A DNA stretch of 64,000 nt, taken from NCBI RefSeq assembly GCF_964019545.1, contig NZ_OZ026451.1, forward strand, positions 310,001-374,000, given 5' to 3'. This DNA is from Rickettsiella endosymbiont of Xylota segnis. GTDB lineage: Bacteria; Pseudomonadota; Gammaproteobacteria; Diplorickettsiales; Diplorickettsiaceae. Positions 9,605-17,914 of this stretch are shown here, one piece after another. Every line of letters begins with the position of its first letter. Within the stretch, counting starts at the first letter, position 1. The notes beneath the pieces were generated by a model. The model worked only from the letters and a program-made list of their open reading frames with translations, was not told the origin of the DNA and did no database searches. A program made the position numbers and the translations under genes.

Positions 9605-12004
9605 ATGCCAAAAATAATAAGAAAAATAAGAAAAAAACGATTTTTACTTAATGATAACCTTCCAAATTTTTATAGCGAAAAAAATGAAATTATTCATTTA
9701 GCTTACGATTTTGCTGAGGAGTCCATTCTTGATTTAGATTATGTTAAACAAGTTCAAATTGCGATCGAAGAATTTAATGCATACAATTTTGCAAAATTGA
9801 TTTATAGACCTGTTTCCACAACAAATCTAACTATGAATTCTTCTATTGATGAATTAATCTTAAGAAAAAAACATCTTAATCAAATCGTATTTGGACAGTT
9901 TAATTCAAGTTCCAATTTTTTGCTAGCGACTACTTGGGTCATTTATTCATTTGACAATTATATTAATTTTTTAAAGAAGATTAACTCGACAATGGATAGT
10001 TGGTCTGCATTTGCGTGGATTGACGCAAATACAGCAAATCCAAAATATCAATCGAATCCGGTTGGTATTCTTCTTCATGAAATTTATCATCTATTTGGAA
10101 TAAAGGATTTATACAGATTACCCATAGATTGTTGGAACGGTATTTTGTATACCAATATCTCAGCAATACTTGAATGTGAAACTCTAAAAAATTCAGGCAA
10201 TTCTAATTATAGTAAATTAGATTTTTTAAAAAATATTGAACCAGGTTCATGTTCAGCGCTTTCTGAAGATTTAATTATTTCTCCCATTTCCTTATTTTCT
10301 TTGCACCAATATTCGCGTAAAACTTTAGAGCCAATGTATCTTATAAATAAGACCCGAATCATTGAACTACTAAAAGAAAAAAATTTTACTTTAGATTTAC
10401 AAAAAGATTATTTTGAATTGTTAGAAAAATATCAAGGCTATAACCATTTTGTGACTTATCAGGACATCTGTGCTTTAGTCAAAAGCATTTATTTAAGTGC
10501 TCCTGATAGTCTTTTGGGACAAAATTTTAATATCCCAAATTATTATTCCGTTAAAGCTGTTTATAGACCGTTAGACGATGAAGGAAAATTTAGTCGATTG
10601 ATCGCATTTTTTAAGCAGAGTGAAAACTTTAATTATCCAATTTTAGCACAAGAAAGTTTGAATCTGAGTGTGGATACGGGAGATACGCAGGTAATAAATT
10701 TGGTAGATAAATTTAAAGTAGTCAATTTAACCCCCCAGAGAATTAGATGTTATATTGAAAAACCTACCCATTTAACTGGCATTTTACAGCTTTCCGAAGA
10801 ATGCATTCTCACACTCTATAGTCAAACCGATGTTATTTATCGAGTAAATATAACTATAAAAACTAATTCTACTGCTATTAATCGTTATATTCAGCTTTTT
10901 TTTTCAAAAAAACCTCGTTTAGACACATCAATACTTGAAAATCCCTCAGTTGTGCTTAAGTTGAGTAAATCTTCACGTACTATAGATTTGATTGATTTAT
11001 GTCGTGCTATAACAATGTCTCAACAAAATGATTTGCAGTGTATTAGCACTGATCTACCGAAAGGTTTATTATTTTCCAATTGTTCTGTTTCAGGCATGGA
11101 ACACAACATGTCTTACATTTTTACAGTAAATTTTTCAAATCAATTAATAAATAAAACCTGTAAATTACATTTTTTAACCATTAATCATTCTGTAATTAAT
11201 AATAATCAACGCCATGGGGTGGCACTTAACTATGTGCTTGAAGGCTCATACGGATTAAATGACACCCGCCGCCCATTAGCTTACGAAAATATTTTGCTAA
11301 AAACATCTCACTTAAACGCATCGGATAGTCTTACAGATTCGATTATTGGTCGATATAAGCAACTTAATTATTTGCTTATTTTTCCCTTGATGCATGGTTT
11401 ATTTGAAGGATGTATTGATGCGATGTCTTTAAACTCAGGCATTAAATTTATTTGTAAAATAGGATCAAGTTTGCTTTTAGTCAGTATGAACTATTTTTCA
11501 ACATTACAATTTCCGTTTTTATTTTTTTATTATCTAATTGAGTTTTCAATAAACAAAAATTTAGCTACTTCTCATCGAAAAGTTATACATTACTTTCAAT
11601 TAATACTTTTCCTCATAGTAACAGAATTGGAGTACGGTTTTTCCAATCTATGGTTTTTAGCGGATAAACCTATATTTGTGTCTGTACTAAACGAGCAAGT
11701 AAATAATTTTTTTATCCAAATGTTATGGATGCCTCTAATTAAAACAACAGGTTATTTATTAAGCTCATTCCTGATTGATTTTATGAGTCAACTAGACATC
11801 GGGAAGATGCGCAATGAAGCGCCTACCAATACTAAGCTAGATAACATCCCTCAATTAGGTGGTGCATCATTTTTTAATTCATTAAGAATAATTAAAAATA
11901 CAGTTTCATTTAAGAATATAAAGCGCTTACCCAATATGTTTTACAAACAATACGTTCTTCCAAATGAAGATAACACAATACATTTTTTACATAATTCAAA
12001 TTAA
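9605..12004 (+). CDS. Large protein with metzincin-like zinc motif and C-terminal membrane segments
   Basis: Unrecognised 799-residue protein. Residues 155-168 read GILLHEIYHLFGIKD, an H-E-x2-H-x2-G-x2-D zinc motif as in snapalysin-type metzincins, where the third ligand is Asp; NISAILECE about 20 residues later may be the Met-turn position without Met. The middle (about 250-580) has mixed helix and strand with no recognised domain. The C-terminal part has about four hydrophobic stretches (near 586-610, 617-650, 662-682, 703-727). There is no signal peptide; the N-terminus is very basic (KIIRKIRKKR). An AAGGGA site precedes the ATG. Asn-, Ser- and Leu-rich composition and isolation suggest a lineage-specific, possibly secreted protein, but that is inference. 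Confidence 0.6.
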   Translation: MPKIIRKIRKKRFLLNDNLPNFYSEKNEIIHLAYDFAEESILDLDYVKQVQIAIEEFNAYNFAKLIYRPVSTTNLTMNSSIDELILRKKHLNQIVFGQFNSSSNFLLATTWVIYSFDNYINFLKKINSTMDSWSAFAWIDANTANPKYQSNPVGILLHEIYHLFGIKDLYRLPIDCWNGILYTNISAILECETLKNSGNSNYSKLDFLKNIEPGSCSALSEDLIISPISLFSLHQYSRKTLEPMYLINKTRIIELLKEKNFTLDLQKDYFELLEKYQGYNHFVTYQDICALVKSIYLSAPDSLLGQNFNIPNYYSVKAVYRPLDDEGKFSRLIAFFKQSENFNYPILAQESLNLSVDTGDTQVINLVDKFKVVNLTPQRIRCYIEKPTHLTGILQLSEECILTLYSQTDVIYRVNITIKTNSTAINRYIQLFFSKKPRLDTSILENPSVVLKLSKSSRTIDLIDLCRAITMSQQNDLQCISTDLPKGLLFSNCSVSGMEHNMSYIFTVNFSNQLINKTCKLHFLTINHSVINNNQRHGVALNYVLEGSYGLNDTRRPLAYENILLKTSHLNASDSLTDSIIGRYKQLNYLLIFPLMHGLFEGCIDAMSLNSGIKFICKIGSSLLLVSMNYFSTLQFPFLFFYYLIEFSINKNLATSHRKVIHYFQLILFLIVTELEYGFSNLWFLADKPIFVSVLNEQVNNFFIQMLWMPLIKTTGYLLSSFLIDFMSQLDIGKMRNEAPTNTKLDNIPQLGGASFFNSLRIIKNTVSFKNIKRLPNMFYKQYVLPNEDNTIHFLHNSN

Positions 12005-12574
12005 AAAATCTAGACATAGTGATTTATTTCAAATATTAGTTATTAATTACATTATATTCAAATTTTTCTGGTTAATATTTTAGTCAGTTGCATTTAAGAA
12101 ATTCCCTAAATAATTTAGCTATTTTAAAATTAGTAAAATTAATAAGTTGAAAAATGTAATCTAATAATAACAGAGCAGTTTCACCGTATATTAATTTTTA
12201 TCTGAGCCCAGGATTATGGGATCCGGTTAGAAATACCAATTGCTAATGAGCAAAATATTAAGTAACAAATTATCGAGTTTCGCTGTAATAAATTTTGCTA
12301 CAATCAATATTTTTACCATAAATAAATTACTTTGTTTTTTTTGAGTCGTAATTGATAAATATCCAATCCAGATGCTTAAATTGTTACCTTCATAAAAAAC
12401 ATGGGTGTAAACCCTTTAGTTAGGATTGCGTATTCATTAATGGTACTGGTTGTAGATAACGCAGGTGCAGAACTTTGAATTCCTAGTACAAAACGGGTAC
12501 AGGCTTCATAATGAACTAAAACGAAATTGCTAATCATGTTTAAATTAGCTACAATTCGGCTCCTTTCATGTGAA
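12005..12574. other. AT-rich intergenic region upstream of the tRNA gene
   Basis: About 570 bp without a supportable gene. A 68-codon minus-strand frame at 12376-12582 runs into the tRNA and lacks a ribosome-binding site; its 3' part (about 12376-12540) is less AT-rich than its surroundings and could be a remnant. I saw no integrase, transposase or direct repeat of the tRNA 3' end. Confidence 0.45.
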
Positions 12575-12651
<77 letters not shown>

Positions 12652-12818
12652 GTATAATCGAACACTTACACTGCCTTCCAATAACCGCCAATTCTTTTGC
12701 ACTTTTTTTCAGTCTAAATTTAACATACAAGTTATTAATTTTTCCTTAAAAGTAAAAACATATGTTGGATGTGAATAGGTCAAAATTTAGTAATAAGCAT
12801 AAAACTTAAAAATCCACC

Positions 12819-12944
12819 TTAAGTAGATGGATTGATTCTAATAGCTAATGCATTAATAGCATCGATATAGGTTTCTAGTTCAGCCAACTGCTCTACGGTG
12901 GGAGGTTGTTGTTGCTCAATAGCTCTATTTCTTCTTTTAGCCAT
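12819..12944 (-). CDS. Small hypothetical protein (41 residues)
   Basis: A short open frame with good translation signals: AGAGGA about seven bases before the ATG. The product begins MAKRRNRAIEQQQPPTVEQL and ends in a predicted amphipathic helix (ELETYIDAINALAIRINPST). The basic start, Gln/Pro linker and helical tail look like a real small protein and not a shadow frame. It lies alone between the tRNA and gstA. I do not recognise a family; a leader peptide or small regulator is possible, but nothing in the sequence decides. Confidence 0.45.
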   Translation of the reverse strand: MAKRRNRAIEQQQPPTVEQLAELETYIDAINALAIRINPST

Positions 12945-13078
12945 TCAAGTATCCTCTAGATTTTTATAGAATTTAATTTGGTATACTGAAATGTAACATT
13001 GTGCAGGATAAAATTTTTTATTAGCTATTAGCTACTTACATTTTTTTATTTTAAGCAATTTAAATTATTTAGTATTAT

Positions 13079-13687
13079 TTATTTTTTAAGATTTTCTGCA
13101 GTCAAGGCAGCTTGCACAGCAGGACGGTTAGCAATGCGTTCGAAGTAGGCCATTAAGTGTTTATACTTACTCATCTCAAACTTCATAGCAAATCCCCAAC
13201 GCAAAATAGTGAACAGATAAGCATCGGCGATCGTGAAATGATCTCCTTGTAGGTATTCATCTTTTTTTAGAGTTTCATCTAAATATTTAAACTGTGCTTC
13301 TAGTTTTTCCCGTAAAATTGTCTTATATTCCTCTGGCGTTTTCGGATTGAACAGAGGACTGAAACTTTTATGCAGCTCCGAAGTAATATAGGCAAGCCAC
13401 GTGATGGTTTGATAGCGTGACAAGTTGCCGACAGGTGCAATTAGATTGGTATTCGGCGCTTTGTCTGCCAGATATAACACGATGGCCACCCCTTCGGTTA
13501 GCAAACTTCCATCGTCTAATAAAAGTGCAGGCACTTGTCCTTTCGGATTGATGGTCAGATAGTCTGTTTCTGAGCTAGTCATTTTTTTCACTAAATCGAC
13601 TTTTTCTAATGTAAAATTCTGTCCTGTTTCACATAACACAATGTGGGGGGACAACGAACAAGCGCCGGGACTATAGAATAGTTTCAT
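13079..13687 (-). CDS. gstA: Glutathione S-transferase (GstA type, beta class)
   Basis: Cytosolic enzyme conjugating glutathione to electrophiles. Starting at the ATG at 13687, which has an AAAGGAG site, gives 202 residues, matching E. coli GstA (201); an upstream start would add 21 residues without support. The thioredoxin-like N-terminus MKLFYSPGACSLSPH carries the beta-class Cys10, NPKGQVPALLLDDG contains the cis-Pro loop, and FTIADAYLFTILRW is the all-helical domain signature with the N-capping box. Residue-by-residue resemblance to the enterobacterial enzyme is strong from memory. It lies 79 bp downstream of the metallo-beta-lactamase-fold gene on the same strand, so the two may be cotranscribed. 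Confidence 0.92.
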   Translation of the reverse strand: MKLFYSPGACSLSPHIVLCETGQNFTLEKVDLVKKMTSSETDYLTINPKGQVPALLLDDGSLLTEGVAIVLYLADKAPNTNLIAPVGNLSRYQTITWLAYITSELHKSFSPLFNPKTPEEYKTILREKLEAQFKYLDETLKKDEYLQGDHFTIADAYLFTILRWGFAMKFEMSKYKHLMAYFERIANRPAVQAALTAENLKK

Positions 13688-13766
13688 TTTTAGCTCCTTT
13701 AAAAATAATGAGTTAGATGTCTTTACAAAAAAATGACAATGCTGAACCAATAAAATCAGTCGCTAG

Positions 13767-14966
13767 TTAATTTAATAATTGTAATGTTCCTTTTAGGTGT
13801 GTAAATGAACCATCCTTTGCAGCAATATTGGTATAAACAGTCTTATGTTCAAAATCTTCGATATGTACCACATTAGTCATACTGGTAGGTTCATGCCAAT
13901 ACACCATATACACCTGCGGCCTAATTTCAATCGCTGTGTATTGAACATTATCGCGATCGCCTTTAAATTGTCCAGATAGACCTTCGAAAGACATATTTTT
14001 ATTATCTTTGAAATTTAATTCAAATAGATTGTTGCCAAATTTAACCCGCATTTTTTTGCCGATTGCTGGGAAAGAACTGAGCGTTTTCCATGGCATTTCG
14101 CCGCTCAAAACTTTAGCGCTTAATTGTAAATTACCTTCTTCGGCAAGACCTGGATACAATTTTTTCATCGCTGCAATGATAGTTTGGCTATGTGGAGATT
14201 GGTGCAAAAACTGATCAAAATGTTGGATATAGTCTTGAGTAAACTGAAGCGATGAAGATGAAAAATCAGGAGGTTGATTTTTCATTAAAAAATGACCGGG
14301 TATGACGTTTTTAGGTGACAAGCTACGCATTTCTTCAAGCTTTTTTATCCAGTTTTGTCTTGATTGTTCACTTTGACTATCCGCTAACCAAACATGTATG
14401 CCATTTGATACTAATACCCCTCCGAGTATGGTTTTTATGGAAGGAATCCAAAGATAGGTATGATCAGGATCTTGTTTTAAACCTTGAATATAAATTTTAT
14501 TCCCTTCAAGATCGAGATAATTTTCTTTGATGACTTCAGGAGTGATGAGTTTACTGGGTCTTTCTTTGAGTTTGCTTGCCCATAATGCTAGTTTTTGATC
14601 CTTGCTTGCATTAATTAAATAGGCGGTTTGTGGAGTGGATAAAATTTTAGCCTCAGGAAAGTTTTTCGCTAAGGTTTCTAGGCCAAAATAGTAATCAGGA
14701 TCGCTATGGCTGATATAGATAATACTGAGTTTTTTGCCTGATTTTTTTATTAATGTAACTAGTTTCTCGGCATCATTTTTTTGAAACTGGGCATCGACAA
14801 GAATGGCTTCTTTATTACCTAGGATCAATGTCGAAGATACAGGAAACAAGGACGCGTTGCCTGGGTTATAGACTCTAAGCGTTAATTTGCTGGGCTCTGC
14901 AAAACTTAACGCAGAATATAAAATGATGAAGAGAGAAAAAAGTTTACACAGTTTTTTCAAGCGCAT
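13767..14966 (-). CDS. Exported metallo-beta-lactamase-fold protein with MoaF-like C-terminus
   Basis: 399 residues with a signal peptide ending near SFA|EP (about 23). The MBL domain occupies roughly 30-240: VDAQFQKNDAEKLV follows the first strands, and the metal motif reads SHSDPDYYFG (His87, Asp89, Asp91), where canonical enzymes have H-x-H-x-D-H; two metal histidines are thus Asp and Tyr. GHFLMKN near 225 supplies the later His. Residues from about 310 onward, with IEIRPQVYMVYWHEP, resemble the MoaF C-terminal/calycin-like domain. It could be a hydrolase with altered metal binding or a non-catalytic binder; the substrate is unknown. It probably shares a transcript with gstA. Confidence 0.72.
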   Translation of the reverse strand: MRLKKLCKLFSLFIILYSALSFAEPSKLTLRVYNPGNASLFPVSSTLILGNKEAILVDAQFQKNDAEKLVTLIKKSGKKLSIIYISHSDPDYYFGLETLAKNFPEAKILSTPQTAYLINASKDQKLALWASKLKERPSKLITPEVIKENYLDLEGNKIYIQGLKQDPDHTYLWIPSIKTILGGVLVSNGIHVWLADSQSEQSRQNWIKKLEEMRSLSPKNVIPGHFLMKNQPPDFSSSSLQFTQDYIQHFDQFLHQSPHSQTIIAAMKKLYPGLAEEGNLQLSAKVLSGEMPWKTLSSFPAIGKKMRVKFGNNLFELNFKDNKNMSFEGLSGQFKGDRDNVQYTAIEIRPQVYMVYWHEPTSMTNVVHIEDFEHKTVYTNIAAKDGSFTHLKGTLQLLN

Positions 14967-15122
14967 ACCAGCAACCTCTACTTTCTGAGTAGCTTCAGTC
15001 TACAAAGGATTACAGAAAAAGTCCAAGTCCAGTTAAAAGTAATTTGACTTTAAAAATAAATTATTTTCATTTAAACTTCCAAAAATAATTTGTAATGGAG
15101 GCTTAAACAATGGAGGTCACAT

Positions 15123-15593
15123 ATGGAAGAACAGGATGTATTATTCTTAATGTCATTTTTAATTTTCTTGTTGAGAATTTATTTTGTCAATCATATATCA
15201 ATTAATCCTAAATTAATGGATGAATTAGCTGTAACCCTAAACTCTCCTATGTTTGATAGGGATCGTGTGAAATCACTTGAAAGTAACGTATTGAAAAACC
15301 CAGCAATTATTAGGGATATGTGTGTATCGATATTGCTTTTAGGAATTTCAACAGGCTTATTTTTTAGAGCACTTATTACGCCCAGACGTGCTGTGCCCAT
15401 TGCAAACCAAAATAGAGAAAATCCTGCTCAAGAAAATCCAATGCCACACGCGCAGCAAAATATAGGTGTACAGCAAGGACAGGAAAATAGAGCTACATTT
15501 TTCCAACCTGTTGCGGGTTCTGCGAATGCGGATTCGGCGAACGATTTTAATTCTAAAACTGATGATGGACCCAACAATAAAAAAACTCGATAA
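15123..15593 (+). CDS. Hypothetical protein with two transmembrane segments and disordered tail
   Basis: 156 residues, family not recognised. Hydrophobic helices are predicted near 6-25 and 62-82, separated by a short polar loop; residues from about 90 to the end are rich in Asn, Gln, Ala and Pro, hence probably disordered. A GGAGG site lies before the start. The end is at an A7 run (15579-15585): losing one A would bypass the TAA and add 46 residues reaching 15723, so the true C-terminus may differ or be variable. It stands between the MBL-fold gene and umuD. Inner-membrane or secreted effector roles are both open. Confidence 0.5.
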   Translation: MEEQDVLFLMSFLIFLLRIYFVNHISINPKLMDELAVTLNSPMFDRDRVKSLESNVLKNPAIIRDMCVSILLLGISTGLFFRALITPRRAVPIANQNRENPAQENPMPHAQQNIGVQQGQENRATFFQPVAGSANADSANDFNSKTDDGPNNKKTR

Positions 15594-15959
15594 TTTAAAA
15601 CGTCATCAAATGCATGCTAAAAATTATCACTACGCTATAAAAAAGCTTGGATATACTGACGTAACCAACTTTATTTGCACTAGTATGTTGTCTATGATGC
15701 GACTAAATTTTCCTAGTATTTAGGAAAAATAAATTTGTACTTCAATGCTCAGTATCTTCTTATAGATAGTTTTATTTATATCGGATAATTTAAGCCATTT
15801 ATAGTTTCATAAAATAAATAATAAATAAATTTTTTATATATAAATTTGATATATGACGATTTTCTGTGAGAGAATCTTTGCATGGCGATGGATGGGTTTC
15901 TTAGCATTGGACGAGCTTAACTATCCATCACAACTATTTACTTTCACTTTAAAAAAATC
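15594..15959. other. Intergenic region upstream of umuD
   Basis: About 366 bp. The first 130 bp could be read as a continuation of the preceding gene in the +1 frame. The rest is AT-rich; a short inverted repeat (GATGGATGG near 15886 and CTATCCATC near 15920) lies before umuD. No CTGT-N8-ACAG LexA box was seen. Confidence 0.45.
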
Positions 15960-16382
15960 ATGTCCAGTGCTTATCGATGTATTATTTCGCATACTTATCT
16001 GATTCCTTACCTATCATCGGCAGTACATGCCGGATTTCCTTCGCCGGCAGATGATTTTTTAGAGGGCCATCTCGATCTGAATGAGTATTTGATTCATCAC
16101 CCGGCTGCCACTTACTACGTCCGAGTTAAAGGCGAATCGATGATTAATGCCGGTATTCATGATGGTGATCTATTAATTGTCGATCGTAGTTTAGAACCAC
16201 GTGATAATAAAGTAGTGATTGCAGTTGTTGATGGTCAATTAACGGTAAAACGACTTAAAAAATTAAAAAATCAACAATTTGTTTTGATAGCAGAAAATCC
16301 AGATTTTCCAGCGATTGCATTGAATGAAGAAAATAATGTCAGTATCTGGGGAATTGTCACCAATGTTATTCATCCAGTGTAA
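15960..16382 (+). CDS. umuD: UmuD, self-cleaving subunit of DNA polymerase V
   Basis: S24 peptidase whose processed form joins UmuC to form the translesion polymerase. At 140 residues it matches E. coli UmuD (139), and the key positions fall at the same numbers: an Ala24-Gly25 cleavage bond in HAGFPSPADDF, nucleophile Ser60 in KGESM, and Lys97 in LTVKRLKK. The start is ATG with a weak upstream site. Two bases separate it from umuC, so the pair forms an operon. No SOS operator was recognised upstream, leaving induction unclear. Confidence 0.93.
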   Translation: MSSAYRCIISHTYLIPYLSSAVHAGFPSPADDFLEGHLDLNEYLIHHPAATYYVRVKGESMINAGIHDGDLLIVDRSLEPRDNKVVIAVVDGQLTVKRLKKLKNQQFVLIAENPDFPAIALNEENNVSIWGIVTNVIHPV

Positions 16383-16384
16383 GC

Positions 16385-17650
16385 ATGTCTTACTTTGCGT
16401 TGGCGGATTGTAATAATTTTTATGTTTCTTGCGAACGAGTGTTTAACCCGGCCTTAGAAAAACAAGCTATTATTATTTTATCGAATAATGATGGCTGTAT
16501 TATTTCACGTTCGAATGAAGCAAAAGCCTTAGGTATTCCCATGGGCGCACCCGTTTTTAAGTACCGCGAGCTGATACGACGCGGTCAGATTCAATGTTTT
16601 TCTTCGAATTACGCGCTTTATGGGGATATGTCGCAACGTGTCATGGATTCATTGCGGCGCTTATGTCCGGATATGGAAGTGTATTCCATTGATGAAGCTT
16701 TTTTAAAACTCGATCATTTTTCACACTATGATTTAAACACTTACTTAATAGATATTCGCCAAAAAATAAAACAATGGACAGGTATTCCTATTTCGATAGG
16801 CTTAGCGCCTAGTAAAACCTTAGCTAAAGTAGCCAATTTTTATGCGAAACGGCTTATTAAAACAGGCGTTTGTGATTTACGTTCGGTGCCGCACCGAGAT
16901 TCGTTATTAAAGACGCTGCCCATAGAAGAGATTTGGGGAATTGGCCGCAAATTGACCGAAAAACTTCATCATTATTCGATTAAAACTGCTTTTGATTTAC
17001 AACAGGCCAATCCAAAAATAATGCGTCGACGCTTCAGTGTGGTGGTTGAGCGTATTATTCTCGAGCTCAATGGCGTTTCGTGTCTTGGCTTAGAAAGTGT
17101 AGCAGCTAAAAAGCAGATTATGTGTTCGCGCTCGTTTGGACAGCCGATAACTAATCTGCACGACTTAAGCAGTGCGTTGAGTCGCTATACCGCGCGTGCT
17201 GCTTATAAATTAAGAGAGCAAGCTTGTAAAGCGCAAGCCATTTATGTGTTTATTACTACGAATAAGCATAAAATCAGCGATCGGCAATACATGAAGGGTT
17301 TAGCGTGCTCTTTAGTGACTGCGACGGATGATACACGCGTATTAATTACCGCGGCACAGCAGGTTTTAAAACAATTGTATAAAACCGGATTTAATTATAA
17401 AAAAACCGGAATTTTATTAATGGATATTATCCCAAGTCATCAACAATCCAATGATCTATTTATTCAGTCAACTTCACAACATTCTCTCGCATTAATGAAA
17501 GTATTGGATGAGACGAATAAGATTTTTGGTTCACATACGCTTTTTTTTGCAGCGGAAGGTGGTGCACAGACCTCTTGGGCGATGCGCGCTGGGCAGCGCT
17601 CGCCACGCTACACGACACATTGGCAAGAAATTGTACATGCAAAGACCTAA
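16385..17650 (+). CDS. umuC: UmuC, catalytic subunit of DNA polymerase V
   Basis: Y-family translesion DNA polymerase, 421 residues (E. coli 422). The palm motif ADCNNFYVSCERVF supplies the first catalytic Asp, VYSIDEAFL the Asp-Glu pair, and SIGLAPSKTLAKVAN the finger/palm stretch. EEIWGIGRKL is a helix-hairpin-helix, followed by the little-finger domain and the UmuC-specific C-terminus. No truncation or frameshift. It follows umuD by two bases. A complete umuDC here keeps damage-induced mutagenesis possible in a genome that otherwise looks reduced. Confidence 0.94.
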   Translation: MSYFALADCNNFYVSCERVFNPALEKQAIIILSNNDGCIISRSNEAKALGIPMGAPVFKYRELIRRGQIQCFSSNYALYGDMSQRVMDSLRRLCPDMEVYSIDEAFLKLDHFSHYDLNTYLIDIRQKIKQWTGIPISIGLAPSKTLAKVANFYAKRLIKTGVCDLRSVPHRDSLLKTLPIEEIWGIGRKLTEKLHHYSIKTAFDLQQANPKIMRRRFSVVVERIILELNGVSCLGLESVAAKKQIMCSRSFGQPITNLHDLSSALSRYTARAAYKLREQACKAQAIYVFITTNKHKISDRQYMKGLACSLVTATDDTRVLITAAQQVLKQLYKTGFNYKKTGILLMDIIPSHQQSNDLFIQSTSQHSLALMKVLDETNKIFGSHTLFFAAEGGAQTSWAMRAGQRSPRYTTHWQEIVHAKT

Positions 17651-17914
17651 TCAAGACTGGATCACAAATTGGATTTAATTTTTATTTTAGATCTTTGTAT
17701 CTATCGATATGAACTGTCTTTAAATTTATAGGTGGAAAATTGGAATCAGAAGAATTATTTTTATCTAAATAATTTTTTATTTTTTTTATAAAATAATTCG
17801 TTTTTTTTAAATAAATTAATCATATTAAAATTAATTATTTTTTTATTCTTATTTGTAAATAAATGTTATACATGTTATTTTATTTAAGAATAGATTAAAA
17901 AAAGGAGTGATTTT

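Noticed and set aside
9423-9611. 62-codon minus-strand frame with a hydrophobic stretch
   Set aside because: Its start overlaps the start of the 799-residue gene, with no site and no recognisable product.
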